NCBI RefSeq assembly: GCF_038050405.1
Contig: NZ_CP150901.1
Location: 1,612,001 to 1,676,000, forward strand
Origin: Paraburkholderia sp. IMGN_8
Lineage (GTDB): Bacteria > Pseudomonadota > Gammaproteobacteria > Burkholderiales > Burkholderiaceae
Reading direction: 5' to 3'
Length of the DNA stretch: 64,000 bases
Part shown: positions 17,012 to 26,282 of the stretch, piece after piece
Position numbering within the stretch: the first letter of the stretch is position 1
How the letters are laid out: the number at the start of each line of letters is the position of its first letter
Notes under the pieces: model-generated
What the model was told of the DNA's origin: nothing
Database searches by the model: none
What the model saw: only the letters and a program-made list of their open reading frames with translations
Made by a program: the position numbers and the translations under genes

Positions 17012-17773
17012 GTGAACGAGGCCGGCACCAGGAAGCCGGCCAGGAAGGCCTTTCACTTTTTCAGGCGAGGACCGAAGATGTCGGATAAGCATCTCTCCAG
17101 CAGGTTTGACCTCGACCTCAACCTGCTGCTCACCAGGTTGCTCGAAATGGGCGGATTGGTCGAGGCGCAGATTGCGCGCGCGATGGAGGCACTGAACGCG
17201 TTCGATCTGACACTGGTCGAGCAGATCCTCGAGAGCGAACGCCGGCTCAACGCGATGGAAATTGAAATCGACGAAGAAGTGAGCAACATCATCGTTCGTC
17301 GACAGCCCACCGCTCGCGACCTGCGACTCCTGATGGCCGTCTCGAAGTGCATCACCAACCTCGAGCGTGCCGGCGACGAGGCCCGGAAGATTGCGAAGCG
17401 AATCCGCCGCATTGACGAAAAAAACGCGGGGTTGACCGTCAACATCGCCGAAATCAAGGCCTCCGGCGAAATGGCCGCAGATATTCTTCGCCGGGCGCTG
17501 GATGCCTTTGCACGAATGGATACCGCTGCAGCAGCGCAAATTGTTCGGGATGACGAAGCCATTGATAACGAGTTCGTGGCCTTCGTGCGCAAGCTCATCA
17601 CGTCCATGATGGAAGACCCCCGGACAATCCCGGTGGGTCTCGATTACCTGTTCATAGCGAAAGCCGTCGAGCGTATTGGCGATCACGCGACCAACATTGC
17701 CGAGTTTGTCGTCTACATTGTTGAGGGTACCGACGTTCGCCACGCGTCACGGGAGCAGATCGAGCGTGACTGA
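17012..17773 (+). CDS. PhoU-like protein with a shared N-terminal leader
   Basis: The 253-residue protein has two PhoU helical repeats, each with a metal-binding type motif: ITNLERAGDEARKIAK and VERIGDHATNIAEFV. The PhoU body begins at MSDKHLSS (ATG 17078), but translation most likely starts at GTG 17012, six bases after AGGAG. The added 22 residues align without gaps to the start of the histone-like protein at 37726 (both contain KP, then K-A-F-H-F). PhoU proteins regulate phosphate uptake with PstSCAB/PhoR; no pst genes are nearby. The leader is not part of classical PhoU. Confidence 0.88.
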   Translation: MNEAGTRKPARKAFHFFRRGPKMSDKHLSSRFDLDLNLLLTRLLEMGGLVEAQIARAMEALNAFDLTLVEQILESERRLNAMEIEIDEEVSNIIVRRQPTARDLRLLMAVSKCITNLERAGDEARKIAKRIRRIDEKNAGLTVNIAEIKASGEMAADILRRALDAFARMDTAAAAQIVRDDEAIDNEFVAFVRKLITSMMEDPRTIPVGLDYLFIAKAVERIGDHATNIAEFVVYIVEGTDVRHASREQIERD

Positions 17774-17794
17774 ACAGTATCCGCGTCCGGCTAC

Positions 17795-20266
17795 TCAACT
17801 CCCCACGGGCGACGCAAGATAATCCCAGTCGTGCAGGAAGATCTGCTCGAAATAAGCCGCGGCATCGACGTTATGGATGATCAGTCCTGCATCGCGATTG
17901 CGCAGCGTACCATCCGCCGACCAGTTCTGGCTGCTGACCATCACGACACTCCCGTCGACGACGATGCCCTTGTTATGAACGTTCGCCTGGCGCCGCAGTA
18001 CGGACGAGGGGATGCCCGCTGCGACTAGCTTCTCAACCCACGCGTCGTTCTGGAACTGGCTGGTAATCAGACGCACGTCGATCCCCCGGTCGATAAGCGC
18101 CTTCACGGCTGCGATCAACGCGTCATGCTGCGCATCGGCAGGATTTCCGCTCGGATGGATATATTGAGTCTGCATGTAAAAGCGTCGCTGGGTGGATTCG
18201 ATGAGCGCCTGCACATGCGGCTGATAGTTATCGGGCGTGAGTAGCGGCTGGATCTGGACGGTGTCGGTGAGTGTCTTCGGGGCGAAGAACTGGCGCGGGG
18301 CCTTGCCGGCCGCGAGCGCTTCGATCGGCACGTCGAGGGCGGCGGCTCCATTCCCGGCAATACCAAGGCCCTCTGTTTGAGCCGCGACGATCACGTGGTG
18401 CGAGACAGCGTAGTCGTGCTGGAGGAAAGCCCGAAACGTGTCCGCCAATGCCTTGCTGGTGACGATGACATGCCAGTCGCGATCGTGGGTCGTGGCGAGC
18501 TTGCGTGCGGCTGCCACGTCCGATAGATCGATTTCCGGCTGATTGCTATTGTTCCAGTTGCCCGAAGAAAGCCAGAACGTATCGTCTTCGCGCACAGCAA
18601 CCTTGATGTGATACGCGTTCGGATAGATCCAGACGGGTGCTTTCGGATCGGCGTTAGTGAGCGCCCAGGTGCCGGCGAAGCCGGCGCCGAGACTGGTTGA
18701 CAGATCGGCCTGTGTCTCTTCGTCCGTTTGATCGGCTGAAGGGTTCTTCGCCGGATGGTCGAGCGTGAGCGTTAGTTTTTTGCCGCCGGCAAGCGCATTT
18801 TCGAGGGCGGTGAGAATGTGCGCCGAGGTGAAGTCGTACATGCCCACGACCAGTTCTTCGCGAATGCCCGCGATAAAACTCGATAGCTCGGCCCATCCCG
18901 CATCGGGGCTCGCGTGCAGGACGAGCGAAACCGGCGCGGTGACTGCGTCGAGACTCGCTTCAGGCGCGGGTGTGTACGGAATCTCTTCTTTATGCGCGCG
19001 TGCGGTGGCGAAGGCAGTCAGCGGCATTGGCGGATTCGCGAGTGCGTTGCCTTGTCCGTCGAAAAAGACTTCGTCCGCGAAATCCGGTTGCCGAAGTTCG
19101 TGCCGTGCTTCGGCCAGCGCGAAATATCGCGCCGGGTCGAGCGCGCGCAGCGATTCCATCGGACCGGCGGCGCGCACGTCGACGGGTACGCCTTCGAACT
19201 GCTGCGGCAGCGAAGCTTCTACCGCGGCACGTTTGTCCGGCATCGTCGTGACGACGATGGCACGCGTGGCGCCGCTGGTAAGCGTCGACCATTGCAAGCC
19301 GCTCCGTACCGACAGGATGCCCGGTTGCCTGAAGGACTCGGCGTGCGCGTCGAGCATCGCTCGAATGTTGATCGCCTGCATGTCATGGGGTGCGCCGGCG
19401 GGTCCACTCTTCACCGCGGCGAGCGCCGCGGCGAACAATGCAGCACGGGTCGGCAAAGCGCTCGCGAACATCATGCGCCGGGCATCGCGCCGGATCACGG
19501 CCGGTGCGCCCGCCTTGAGATGCGAGAGCGATCGTGAAAACGGAGTCAGACTGTCGACGAAGCTGCGCAGAGAACGCCCGCCCGTCAGCGAGCCGCTGCC
19601 GGGTTGGCCGGTCGCGAGGCCGACGATCTCGGGCGCGCCGAAATGCCGGACTTGCTGGAGCTTGTTGTTCCGCGGATTGAACCAGGTGAGGTAGCCGTTC
19701 GGCAGCACCTGGCGCGGGCGGCTTATCCGGCCACTGAAACTGTACTGCGCGCCCGATGTGCCGGCGGGATCGAAATAGTGAGGCGTGTAGAAGTCCGAAA
19801 CGAGCACGGTGTCGATGAGATAGGCGTTACTCGCGTCTTCGGCTGGATCGCAGATCTCGACCAGGAATTCGACTTTGCCGTCGCTGTCATGCACTTCGTT
19901 GTCGACGATCGCCACTGCATTGGCAGCAGTGAGCCGGTTACCACTGGGATCGACCAGCATTTCAAGTACTTCGTGACTCGCCGACAGAGACCAGGTGTCG
20001 CCGGCGAGCACCACGGCGAACGGCTGGTTGTGCTCGGTCAGGTGAAAGCCGGCCGCGCCCGACTGAACTTCGTCCACGATGTAGACGGGCCAGACACCCG
20101 GATCGATATGGTCGGCCGATTCGAGGGCCATGACCGTGCCCGACACGCTCCAGATAGGGCCGAGATCGCGGCTGACCTGCAGATTGAGCGCCTGCGCGAC
20201 GCGGACGACGTCGGTGTAAGGCACAGCGGTGGATTGCGAAACGATTCCAACGCGAGCAGTCAACAT
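17795..20266 (-). CDS. Large phospholipase D-like protein with an N-terminal HEVLE domain
   Basis: The 823-residue product carries two phospholipase D-type half-sites. The first has HIK at 553-555 followed by SSGNWN; the second is a full HxKx4D motif (H764, K766, D771 in VHNKGIVVDG) followed by SSQNWS. Together they would make one active site for phosphodiester cleavage or transfer. The N-terminal third is different and contains SHEVLEMLVDP (about 97-107), reminiscent of a zinc metallopeptidase HExxE site, with acidic residues downstream (EICDPAEDA). There is no signal peptide. The ATG follows a strong AAAGGAGG. Substrate unknown. Confidence 0.8.
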   Translation of the reverse strand: MLTARVGIVSQSTAVPYTDVVRVAQALNLQVSRDLGPIWSVSGTVMALESADHIDPGVWPVYIVDEVQSGAAGFHLTEHNQPFAVVLAGDTWSLSASHEVLEMLVDPSGNRLTAANAVAIVDNEVHDSDGKVEFLVEICDPAEDASNAYLIDTVLVSDFYTPHYFDPAGTSGAQYSFSGRISRPRQVLPNGYLTWFNPRNNKLQQVRHFGAPEIVGLATGQPGSGSLTGGRSLRSFVDSLTPFSRSLSHLKAGAPAVIRRDARRMMFASALPTRAALFAAALAAVKSGPAGAPHDMQAINIRAMLDAHAESFRQPGILSVRSGLQWSTLTSGATRAIVVTTMPDKRAAVEASLPQQFEGVPVDVRAAGPMESLRALDPARYFALAEARHELRQPDFADEVFFDGQGNALANPPMPLTAFATARAHKEEIPYTPAPEASLDAVTAPVSLVLHASPDAGWAELSSFIAGIREELVVGMYDFTSAHILTALENALAGGKKLTLTLDHPAKNPSADQTDEETQADLSTSLGAGFAGTWALTNADPKAPVWIYPNAYHIKVAVREDDTFWLSSGNWNNSNQPEIDLSDVAAARKLATTHDRDWHVIVTSKALADTFRAFLQHDYAVSHHVIVAAQTEGLGIAGNGAAALDVPIEALAAGKAPRQFFAPKTLTDTVQIQPLLTPDNYQPHVQALIESTQRRFYMQTQYIHPSGNPADAQHDALIAAVKALIDRGIDVRLITSQFQNDAWVEKLVAAGIPSSVLRRQANVHNKGIVVDGSVVMVSSQNWSADGTLRNRDAGLIIHNVDAAAYFEQIFLHDWDYLASPVGS

Positions 20267-20487
20267 GGCATGCCTCCTTTACTGGTTGTGCGGCGGCTGC
20301 TGCCTAGCGTGCCGCGCTGATATGGCGCGGCAATGACAGAAATGCGGAATGCATTGAGCGTTCCACACGAATGAATTCCAATGCGGCACGTCTTGAATTT
20401 TTTGTGATTGAGTTCGCCTACAAATAGTGACGGGAACAATTACGTCTACTAAACTGGCTTTACTCATACATATCTGAGGGCGTCGCG

Positions 20488-21018
20488 ATGAAAGCAAAAC
20501 GAATGCAACGCGGCCTTGCGGCCCTGTTGCTGTCGCTGGTCCCCATCGGGATGGTCTATTCGCAGACCGCCACGACCGGCACCATCAATTTCACCGGCAG
20601 CATCACCGATGTTCCCTGCGAAATCGATTCGACTGCCACCAGTAGTTCGGTGACCATGGCGAAGGTCTTCGCGAACGACTTCAGCGGAGTGGGATCGACC
20701 ACCGGCACGACGTCCTTCGTTATCGTGCTCAAGAATTGCGGGGCGTCGACCACGGGCGCGACGGTGCTGTTCACGGGCACGACGGACAGCACCAATTCCA
20801 CGGCGCTGCAAACGACCGTCGGCGGAGCGGGCGGGGTTGCGCTGCAACTCGTCGACGATACCGCCACCCCGATCAGCATCGGCTCGAGCAGTAAGGAGTA
20901 CACGATCGCCGAGGGCGACAATACTTTCAACTTCGCGGCGCGCTATATCGCGACGTCGGCAACCGTGACGGGTGGCGCGGCCGATGCCACGGCGGTGTTC
21001 GCGCTGACGTACAAGTAG
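20488..21018 (+). CDS. Type 1-like fimbrial major subunit
   Basis: This 176-residue pilin begins with a signal peptide (cleavage about VYSQT). The mature part contains GTINFTGSITDVPCEI, a first cysteine paired with LKNCGAS, and the C-terminal donor-strand partner ATAVFALTYK ending in the usual penultimate tyrosine. It should be exported, chaperoned and polymerised through the downstream chaperone and usher. It is the first gene of the fimbrial operon. Confidence 0.9.
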   Translation: MKAKRMQRGLAALLLSLVPIGMVYSQTATTGTINFTGSITDVPCEIDSTATSSSVTMAKVFANDFSGVGSTTGTTSFVIVLKNCGASTTGATVLFTGTTDSTNSTALQTTVGGAGGVALQLVDDTATPISIGSSSKEYTIAEGDNTFNFAARYIATSATVTGGAADATAVFALTYK

Positions 21019-21119
21019 CCGGCTCCGAACCGTCCGGCGCATGCGGCCGGGCGAGTATGCAAAGACTGGTTTCACCCACGCGGCGTCCACGCCGTGGTTT
21101 TCCCACAGAGAGACGAAAT

Positions 21120-21875
21120 ATGCGCTTGCCTATCGTTTGTCATGCCGCTTTTGCCGCCGTGCTGGCCTTTAGCGGCGTCGCAGCCCACGCCGGCATTCAG
21201 GTCGGCGGCACCCGGGTGGTGTTCGAAGCGAAGGTCGACGTGCGCGATACGTCGGTCGCCGTGCGCAACAAGGGCGAGACGCCGTACGTGATTCAGATTT
21301 TCGTCGACGACGGAAATGGCAACACCCGCCGCATGCCGTTTACGGTCACGCCGCCGCTCTTTCGTCTGGACGGCGGCAAGGAGCAGCTCGTCAGCGTGCG
21401 CTATGTGAAGCGGGGCGCCGGTTTGCCGCAGGACGTCGAATCCGTCTACTGGATCAACGTCAAGGAGATCCCGCCCACCGAGAAGCGCAAGGCAGACGTC
21501 AACACGCTCAAGATCGCCGTGCTCACGCGCATCAAGCTCTTTTACCGGCCGGCCGGCCTGGCCGGCAGCGCGGCCGGCGCGCCGTCGCAACTCAAATGGT
21601 CGGTCGTGCCGAACCCGATCGGGCATGGCGCGGCGTTGAAGGTCAGCAACCCGACGCCGTATCACGTGACCTTCTCGACCATCGAGATCCAGGCCGCGCA
21701 GAACGCAAGCATCAACGTGGACATGGTGAATCCCAGGAGCGACTTGATCATTCCGATTCCGACCAAGGCGGTCTCGCAGCCCGGTCCGGTCAAATTCACC
21801 TATACCACCATCAACGATTACGGCGCCGTCACGCCGACAACGGAAGTGACCGCGCAACCGCCCGGATCAACAGGG
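21120..21875 (+). CDS. Periplasmic fimbrial chaperone (PapD/FimC family), main frame
   Basis: The gene starts at ATG 21120 and its stop is at 21888-21890; the conserved chaperone body ends near 21875, and the last few residues are low-complexity. The signal peptide ends near VAAHA. Family features are GTRVVFEAKVDVRDTSVAVRN, PFTVTPPLFRLDGGKEQLV and ESVYWINVKEIPP, with TLKIAVLTRIKLFYRP in the linker. It donates a strand to pilins in the periplasm and delivers them to the usher. Confidence 0.88.
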
Positions 21876-21896
21876 GCTTCGACACAGTAAGTAAGG

Positions 21897-24455
21897 ATGC
21901 CGATGATTCGGCATCGTAGTGCCGATGTCGGCCGTTCGCGCCTACGAGTGACCATGCTGGCCGCTGCGCTGGCGGGGCTTTCGTCAGCCGCTCATGGCGA
22001 GCGGGCGTTCGAGTTCGATCCTGCGTTTCTCGAGCTGGGCGGCGGCCAGGGCGGGGCGGATCTTTCCGTTTACGCGACGTCGAACCGTGTGCTGCCGGGC
22101 GTCTATCTGGTGTCGGTCTTCGTCAATGGCGAGGCGATCGAGCGGCGTGACATCGCGTTCGCGTCTGACGGCGCGCAGGCAGGCCGGGAGGACGCAACAC
22201 CCTGCCTGAGCGCCCGGATGTTCGACGAATGGGGTGTCAACGTCGCTGCGTTTCCCCGGCTGGCGCAGGCCGACGGGGACGCGTGCGTCGACATCGCCGA
22301 CAGCGTTCCCGAAGCGCGCGTCGACTTCGACAGCTATCAGTTGCGGTTGAACGTGACGGTGCCTCAGGCGGCGATGAAGCGCCGCGCGCGCGGCTCGGTG
22401 GACCCGGCGCGCTGGGATCAGGGCGTCAACGCAGCACTGCTCGACTACCGGCTCAGCGCCGCGCAATACGCGGGCAGCAACTACGCGTCCGTCAACTCGC
22501 GCACGACGCTGTACGCCGGCTTGCGCGGCGGCATCAATCTGGGCGCCTGGCGGTTGTCGCATACGTCGTCGTTCTTGAGGGGGCTCAACGGTCAGAGCCG
22601 CTTTCAAATCATCAATACGTTCGTGCAGCGCGACATCGCCGGCTGGAACAGCCGGCTGATGGCCGGCGAAGGTACTACCCCCTCCAACATCTTCGACGGC
22701 TTCCAGTTTCGCGGCGTACAGCTCAATACCGACGAAACCATGCTGCCCGACAGCCTGCAGGGTTACGCGCCGACCGTGCACGGCATCGCACAGACCAATG
22801 CGCAGGTGACGATCAAGCAGAACGGCTTCGTCATCTACAGCACCTACGTGCCTCCCGGACCGTTCACGATCGACGATCTCTATCCGACTTCGTCGTCGGG
22901 TAACCTGGAAGTGACGGTCACCGAGGCCGACGGGCACGTCACGACGTTTATCCAACCGTATTCCGCCGTGCCGATGCTGTTGCGAGACGGTTCGTGGCGC
23001 TACAACGTCACAGCGGGTCAATACCGTGACGGCATTTCGGGCTCGCATCCGAGCTTCGCGATGGCGACGGTTGCGCGCGGCTTGCCGGGCGAATTCTCGT
23101 TGTACAGCGGGTTCATCGGGGCCGGCATGTATCAATCGGTACTGGTCGGAATCGGCAAGAATCTCGGCTACATCGGGGCGATATCGCTCGACGTGACGCA
23201 CGCGCGTAGCGCGGTCGATCTGGCCGACAGCAGCACGGTGTCGGGGCACGCGTTTCGCGTGCTTTACGCGAAGGCCGTGGGCGGTTGGGGCACGGATTTC
23301 CGACTGCTCGCGTACCGTTACTCCACCGCGGGCTATCGAAGCTTCGCGGATGCGGTGCAACTGCGAGACGGCAGCGAGCCGGCCGCGCTGGGCGCGAAAC
23401 GCCAGCGCCTGGAAGGCACCGTGAACCAGAGTCTCGGCCGGTTCGGCTCGATGTATGCGACCGTGGCCGTGCAGACGTACTGGGGCAGCACGGCGCGCAG
23501 CACCCAGTACCAGCTCGGACATAGCGGAAACTGGGGACGCGTCAGCTACGGGGTTTATGCGAACTGCAGCAAAGGAAGCGGCGTGCCGTCGAGCTGGAAC
23601 GTATCGCTATCGCTGTCGATGCCGCTGGAAGCGCTGTTCGGCGGCCCGCGAACGCCGGCGGCGGGCGGCGGCAGCTCGAACGTCACCTACTTCGTCAGCC
23701 GGAACAACGAGAACCACGTCAATCAGCAGATGACGATCGGTGGCAGCAGCAGCGATCAACGGCTGAATTACAGCGTGGGCGTCGCGCACTCCAACCAGTC
23801 GGACGTGAGCGGGTCGGCAGCGACGAGCTACCTCGCGCCGTTCGGCCGCTACGACGCATCGATCGCCAGTGGACAAGGCTATTCGCAGGCCGCGTTCACG
23901 GCGGCGGGCGGCATGCTGTGGCACGAGACGGGGCTGTTGCTCACGCAGCCGCTCGGCGATACGGTGGCGATCGTGGACGTGCCGAACGTGAAGGGCGTGC
24001 ACTTCGAAATGCATCCGGGCGTGAGCACGAACCGGGCCGGCGAAGCGGTCATTCCGCGTCTGAATCCATACCGCATCAACCGCATCGTCGTCGATCGGCG
24101 CCAGATGCCGCAGGACGTGGAGATCCGCAACCCGGTGAGCGAAGTCGTGCCGACTCGCGCGGCGGTCGTTCAAACCCGCTTCGATTCCGTCGTCGGCCAC
24201 CGGGCCATGTTCGCGTTGACGCGCCCTGACGGCTCGTCTCCGCCGCAGGGCGCGACCGTCGAGAACGACGAAGGACAGGCGCTCGGCGTCGTCGGGATGG
24301 ACGGCGAGGCGTTCGTGGCCGGATTGCCTGACCTCGAAGGACAGTTCGTCGTTCGCTGGGGCGCGGAGCGGCAGAAACAATGCGGGGTGAATTACACGCT
24401 GCCCGAGAAAATGGCGGTCGGTGCGTATCTGGCGGTGGAGGCGACATGCGATTGA
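21897..24455 (+). CDS. Outer-membrane fimbrial usher (FimD/PapC family)
   Basis: The 852-residue usher has a signal peptide (to about AAHGE), an N-terminal chaperone-binding domain starting FEFDPAFLELGG, a 24-strand pore with YTPTVHG-type plug region (APTVHGIAQTNAQVTIKQNG; PPGPFTIDDLYPT), and C-terminal plate domains ending in GAYLAVEATCD. It assembles the pilus across the outer membrane. It begins 6 bases after the chaperone stop with TAAGGA just ahead. The stop overlaps the start of the following pseudogene by 10 bases. Confidence 0.93.
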   Translation: MPMIRHRSADVGRSRLRVTMLAAALAGLSSAAHGERAFEFDPAFLELGGGQGGADLSVYATSNRVLPGVYLVSVFVNGEAIERRDIAFASDGAQAGREDATPCLSARMFDEWGVNVAAFPRLAQADGDACVDIADSVPEARVDFDSYQLRLNVTVPQAAMKRRARGSVDPARWDQGVNAALLDYRLSAAQYAGSNYASVNSRTTLYAGLRGGINLGAWRLSHTSSFLRGLNGQSRFQIINTFVQRDIAGWNSRLMAGEGTTPSNIFDGFQFRGVQLNTDETMLPDSLQGYAPTVHGIAQTNAQVTIKQNGFVIYSTYVPPGPFTIDDLYPTSSSGNLEVTVTEADGHVTTFIQPYSAVPMLLRDGSWRYNVTAGQYRDGISGSHPSFAMATVARGLPGEFSLYSGFIGAGMYQSVLVGIGKNLGYIGAISLDVTHARSAVDLADSSTVSGHAFRVLYAKAVGGWGTDFRLLAYRYSTAGYRSFADAVQLRDGSEPAALGAKRQRLEGTVNQSLGRFGSMYATVAVQTYWGSTARSTQYQLGHSGNWGRVSYGVYANCSKGSGVPSSWNVSLSLSMPLEALFGGPRTPAAGGGSSNVTYFVSRNNENHVNQQMTIGGSSSDQRLNYSVGVAHSNQSDVSGSAATSYLAPFGRYDASIASGQGYSQAAFTAAGGMLWHETGLLLTQPLGDTVAIVDVPNVKGVHFEMHPGVSTNRAGEAVIPRLNPYRINRIVVDRRQMPQDVEIRNPVSEVVPTRAAVVQTRFDSVVGHRAMFALTRPDGSSPPQGATVENDEGQALGVVGMDGEAFVAGLPDLEGQFVVRWGAERQKQCGVNYTLPEKMAVGAYLAVEATCD

Positions 24456-24924
24456 AACGGGAATGGTGCGTGCGATTCCGTGGCTTCCGCGCGATGCGCG
24501 CGGCGATGCTCTGCATGTGGTTCGCCATTGCCGTGCTGCCGATCGGCGCACGCGCGGCGACCTGCGAAGGCGACAAGATGCTCGTCACGCTTCCGGCCAT
24601 TAAGGTGGCGTCCGACGCCAGCGGTCGTGGCTACACGCAGGCGACGTTCACGGTGGCCGGTGGGCTGCTGTGGCACGGCAGCGCGCTACTGTTGCCGCAA
24701 CCGCTGGGCGAGACCATGGGCGCAACGGCGGAAAACGACGCTGGCCACGTGCTGGGCGTGGTGGGCATGGACGGCGAAGTCTTCGTCGCTGGCCTGCCGG
24801 ACCAGCAGGGGCACTTAGGGTACGCAGGGGCTCCAATCGGGAGCAGGCGTGCGGGGTGGGCTACACACTGCCAAAACCGGCGGCTGATGGGGCTTATCCT
24901 TCTGCCGAAGCCGTTTGCCGATAG
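24446..24924 (+). pseudogene. Chimeric fimbrial remnant: adhesin start joined to usher C-terminal pieces
   Basis: The reading frame starts like the next gene's adhesin: a signal peptide ending ARAATC, then TLPAIKVASDA, parallel to TLPSITVASDA there. It then switches to two non-adjacent pieces of an usher (GYTQATFTVAGGLLWHG and NDAGHVLGVVGMDGEVFV), matching usher segments GYSQAAFTAAGGMLWHE and NDEGQALGVVGMDGEAFV that are over 300 bases apart in the intact gene. A frameshift near 24815 moves the usher end (CGVGYTLPKPAADGAYPSAE) to another frame. The pieces differ enough from the intact usher to come from a paralogue. Confidence 0.85.
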
Positions 24925-24936
24925 AGAGGTCACTCC

Positions 24937-25902
24937 ATGCTGACACGAAGCCGATGGAGCCGCGTGGTCCGCCGTGCGGCGATCGCGATCCTGTTCTGCC
25001 TGCCTTGGTGGGCGCATGGATCGACGTGCCGGAATATCGGCAGCAGCGACAAGACGACACCCAACACGCTGCTGACGTTGCCCAGTATCACAGTTGCATC
25101 TGATGCCCCGGTCGGACAAATTCTCTGGAGCCAGTCGGATATTGCTTTTACGGTGCATTGTTCCTCTGGCATCCTTGATTGGGCAACAATCGTCCAGTTC
25201 TGGCGACAGGATTTGACATTGCCGGCATACGGGCTAGAACTGCTGCTGACGTACAATGGCGATCGCGGCAGCGGCAACACAACGATTTCCACAGGCATTA
25301 AAGGCGAGAACGTCGATTTGTCGGGGACGGTCAATCTGGAGTTGCGCAAAACGGGCACAACGCCGTCGCAGGGCACCGTGGCCGAGATAACACGGACCTT
25401 GTTTTACCTGACGGGCGGACAAAACCAGAATGCCGATGCTCCGCAGGTTCTCGCCGGCTTGAACAACATCAGCTTTGTTTCCTACACCTGCGACATCGAC
25501 ACGGGGTCGCGCAGCATGACCGTGCCGCTGGGCGACGTGCGCGTCGACCGCTTTACCGGGATGGGTTCGACATACGGAGATCTGAATTTCAACATCGGCT
25601 TGACCTGCACGCAGCCTTCCGGAACGTACAACGTCGCACTCACGTTTTCCGCGACGGCCGACAGTTCCGGTGCGTCGGGCGTACTGGCGATCACGCAGAG
25701 TACGGATGCGGCGTCCGGCGTCGGCATTCAACTGCTAATGAGCAGTTCACCGGTGACATTCGACACTGTCCTCGACGCCGGAAGCGCGACCGCGGGCGCG
25801 ACGATGACGATTCCGATGACGGCGCGCTATTACCAGACCGGCAGTGTCGTTACGCCGGGCGCGGCGAACGGCATCGCGACGTTCACCATCAGCTACAAGT
25901 GA
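24937..25902 (+). CDS. Two-domain fimbrial adhesin/tip subunit
   Basis: The 321-residue protein has a signal peptide (cleavage about AHGST). The N-terminal, probably receptor-binding domain runs to roughly residue 180 with Cys pairs, and a C-terminal pilin domain starts near SYTCDIDTGSRSMTVPLGD and ends ATFTISYK with the penultimate tyrosine. This layout is that of FimH-like tip adhesins. An AGAGAGGT site precedes the ATG. Receptor unknown. Confidence 0.88.
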   Translation: MLTRSRWSRVVRRAAIAILFCLPWWAHGSTCRNIGSSDKTTPNTLLTLPSITVASDAPVGQILWSQSDIAFTVHCSSGILDWATIVQFWRQDLTLPAYGLELLLTYNGDRGSGNTTISTGIKGENVDLSGTVNLELRKTGTTPSQGTVAEITRTLFYLTGGQNQNADAPQVLAGLNNISFVSYTCDIDTGSRSMTVPLGDVRVDRFTGMGSTYGDLNFNIGLTCTQPSGTYNVALTFSATADSSGASGVLAITQSTDAASGVGIQLLMSSSPVTFDTVLDAGSATAGATMTIPMTARYYQTGSVVTPGAANGIATFTISYK

Positions 25903-26011
25903 CGCACGCCGCGGCGGCGAATCGGCTCACGCACCCGCGTCCGTTCGCAAGGAGCATGACGCCGCGAGCGGCCCTTTACGAGGCAACCCCTGATTGGAAT
26001 TCATTCGTGGG

Positions 26012-26112
26012 GAACGCCCGAAACGGGCTGCAGTGCAAGGCGTGAGGAGCGCCGTTTCGCCGCGCCAAACAAGCGACGAGCGACGCCGCAATGCGGCCCG
26101 TTTCGGGCGTTC
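26012..26112. repeat. Perfect 17-base inverted repeat
   Basis: GAACGCCCGAAACGGGC at 26012-26028 has its exact reverse complement at 26096-26112. Similarity continues inward with mismatches for about 15 more bases. The intervening sequence is non-coding. It lies next to an integrase remnant, so it may be a small mobile-element or island end; it could also be a transcription-termination structure without a T-run. Confidence 0.7.
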
Positions 26113-26123
26113 GCAGGCGCGTT

Positions 26124-26282
26124 TCATATGTGAACAGGCCCTCGCGTGCCGTGCGCCCTGACAAACTTCCATGTCTTCGACCCCGCCACCGAGACGAGCA
26201 GATACATGGAGTCGCGGTCACGGAGCTTATAGGGCTTGTCTTGCGGTTTGGCGTTCAGCAGTAGCGGGTAAGTCAGCTTCAT
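26124..26282 (-). pseudogene. N-terminal remnant of a P4-type tyrosine integrase
   Basis: The 52-codon frame starts behind a GGAGA site and reads LLLNAKPQDKPYKLRDRDSM then YLLVSVAGSKTWKF, the standard arm-binding (DUF4102) start of P4-like integrases. It stops soon after; the catalytic domain is absent. The start codon lies inside the 3' end of the desaturase gene on the same strand in a different frame. It marks a lost genomic island or prophage. Confidence 0.82.
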
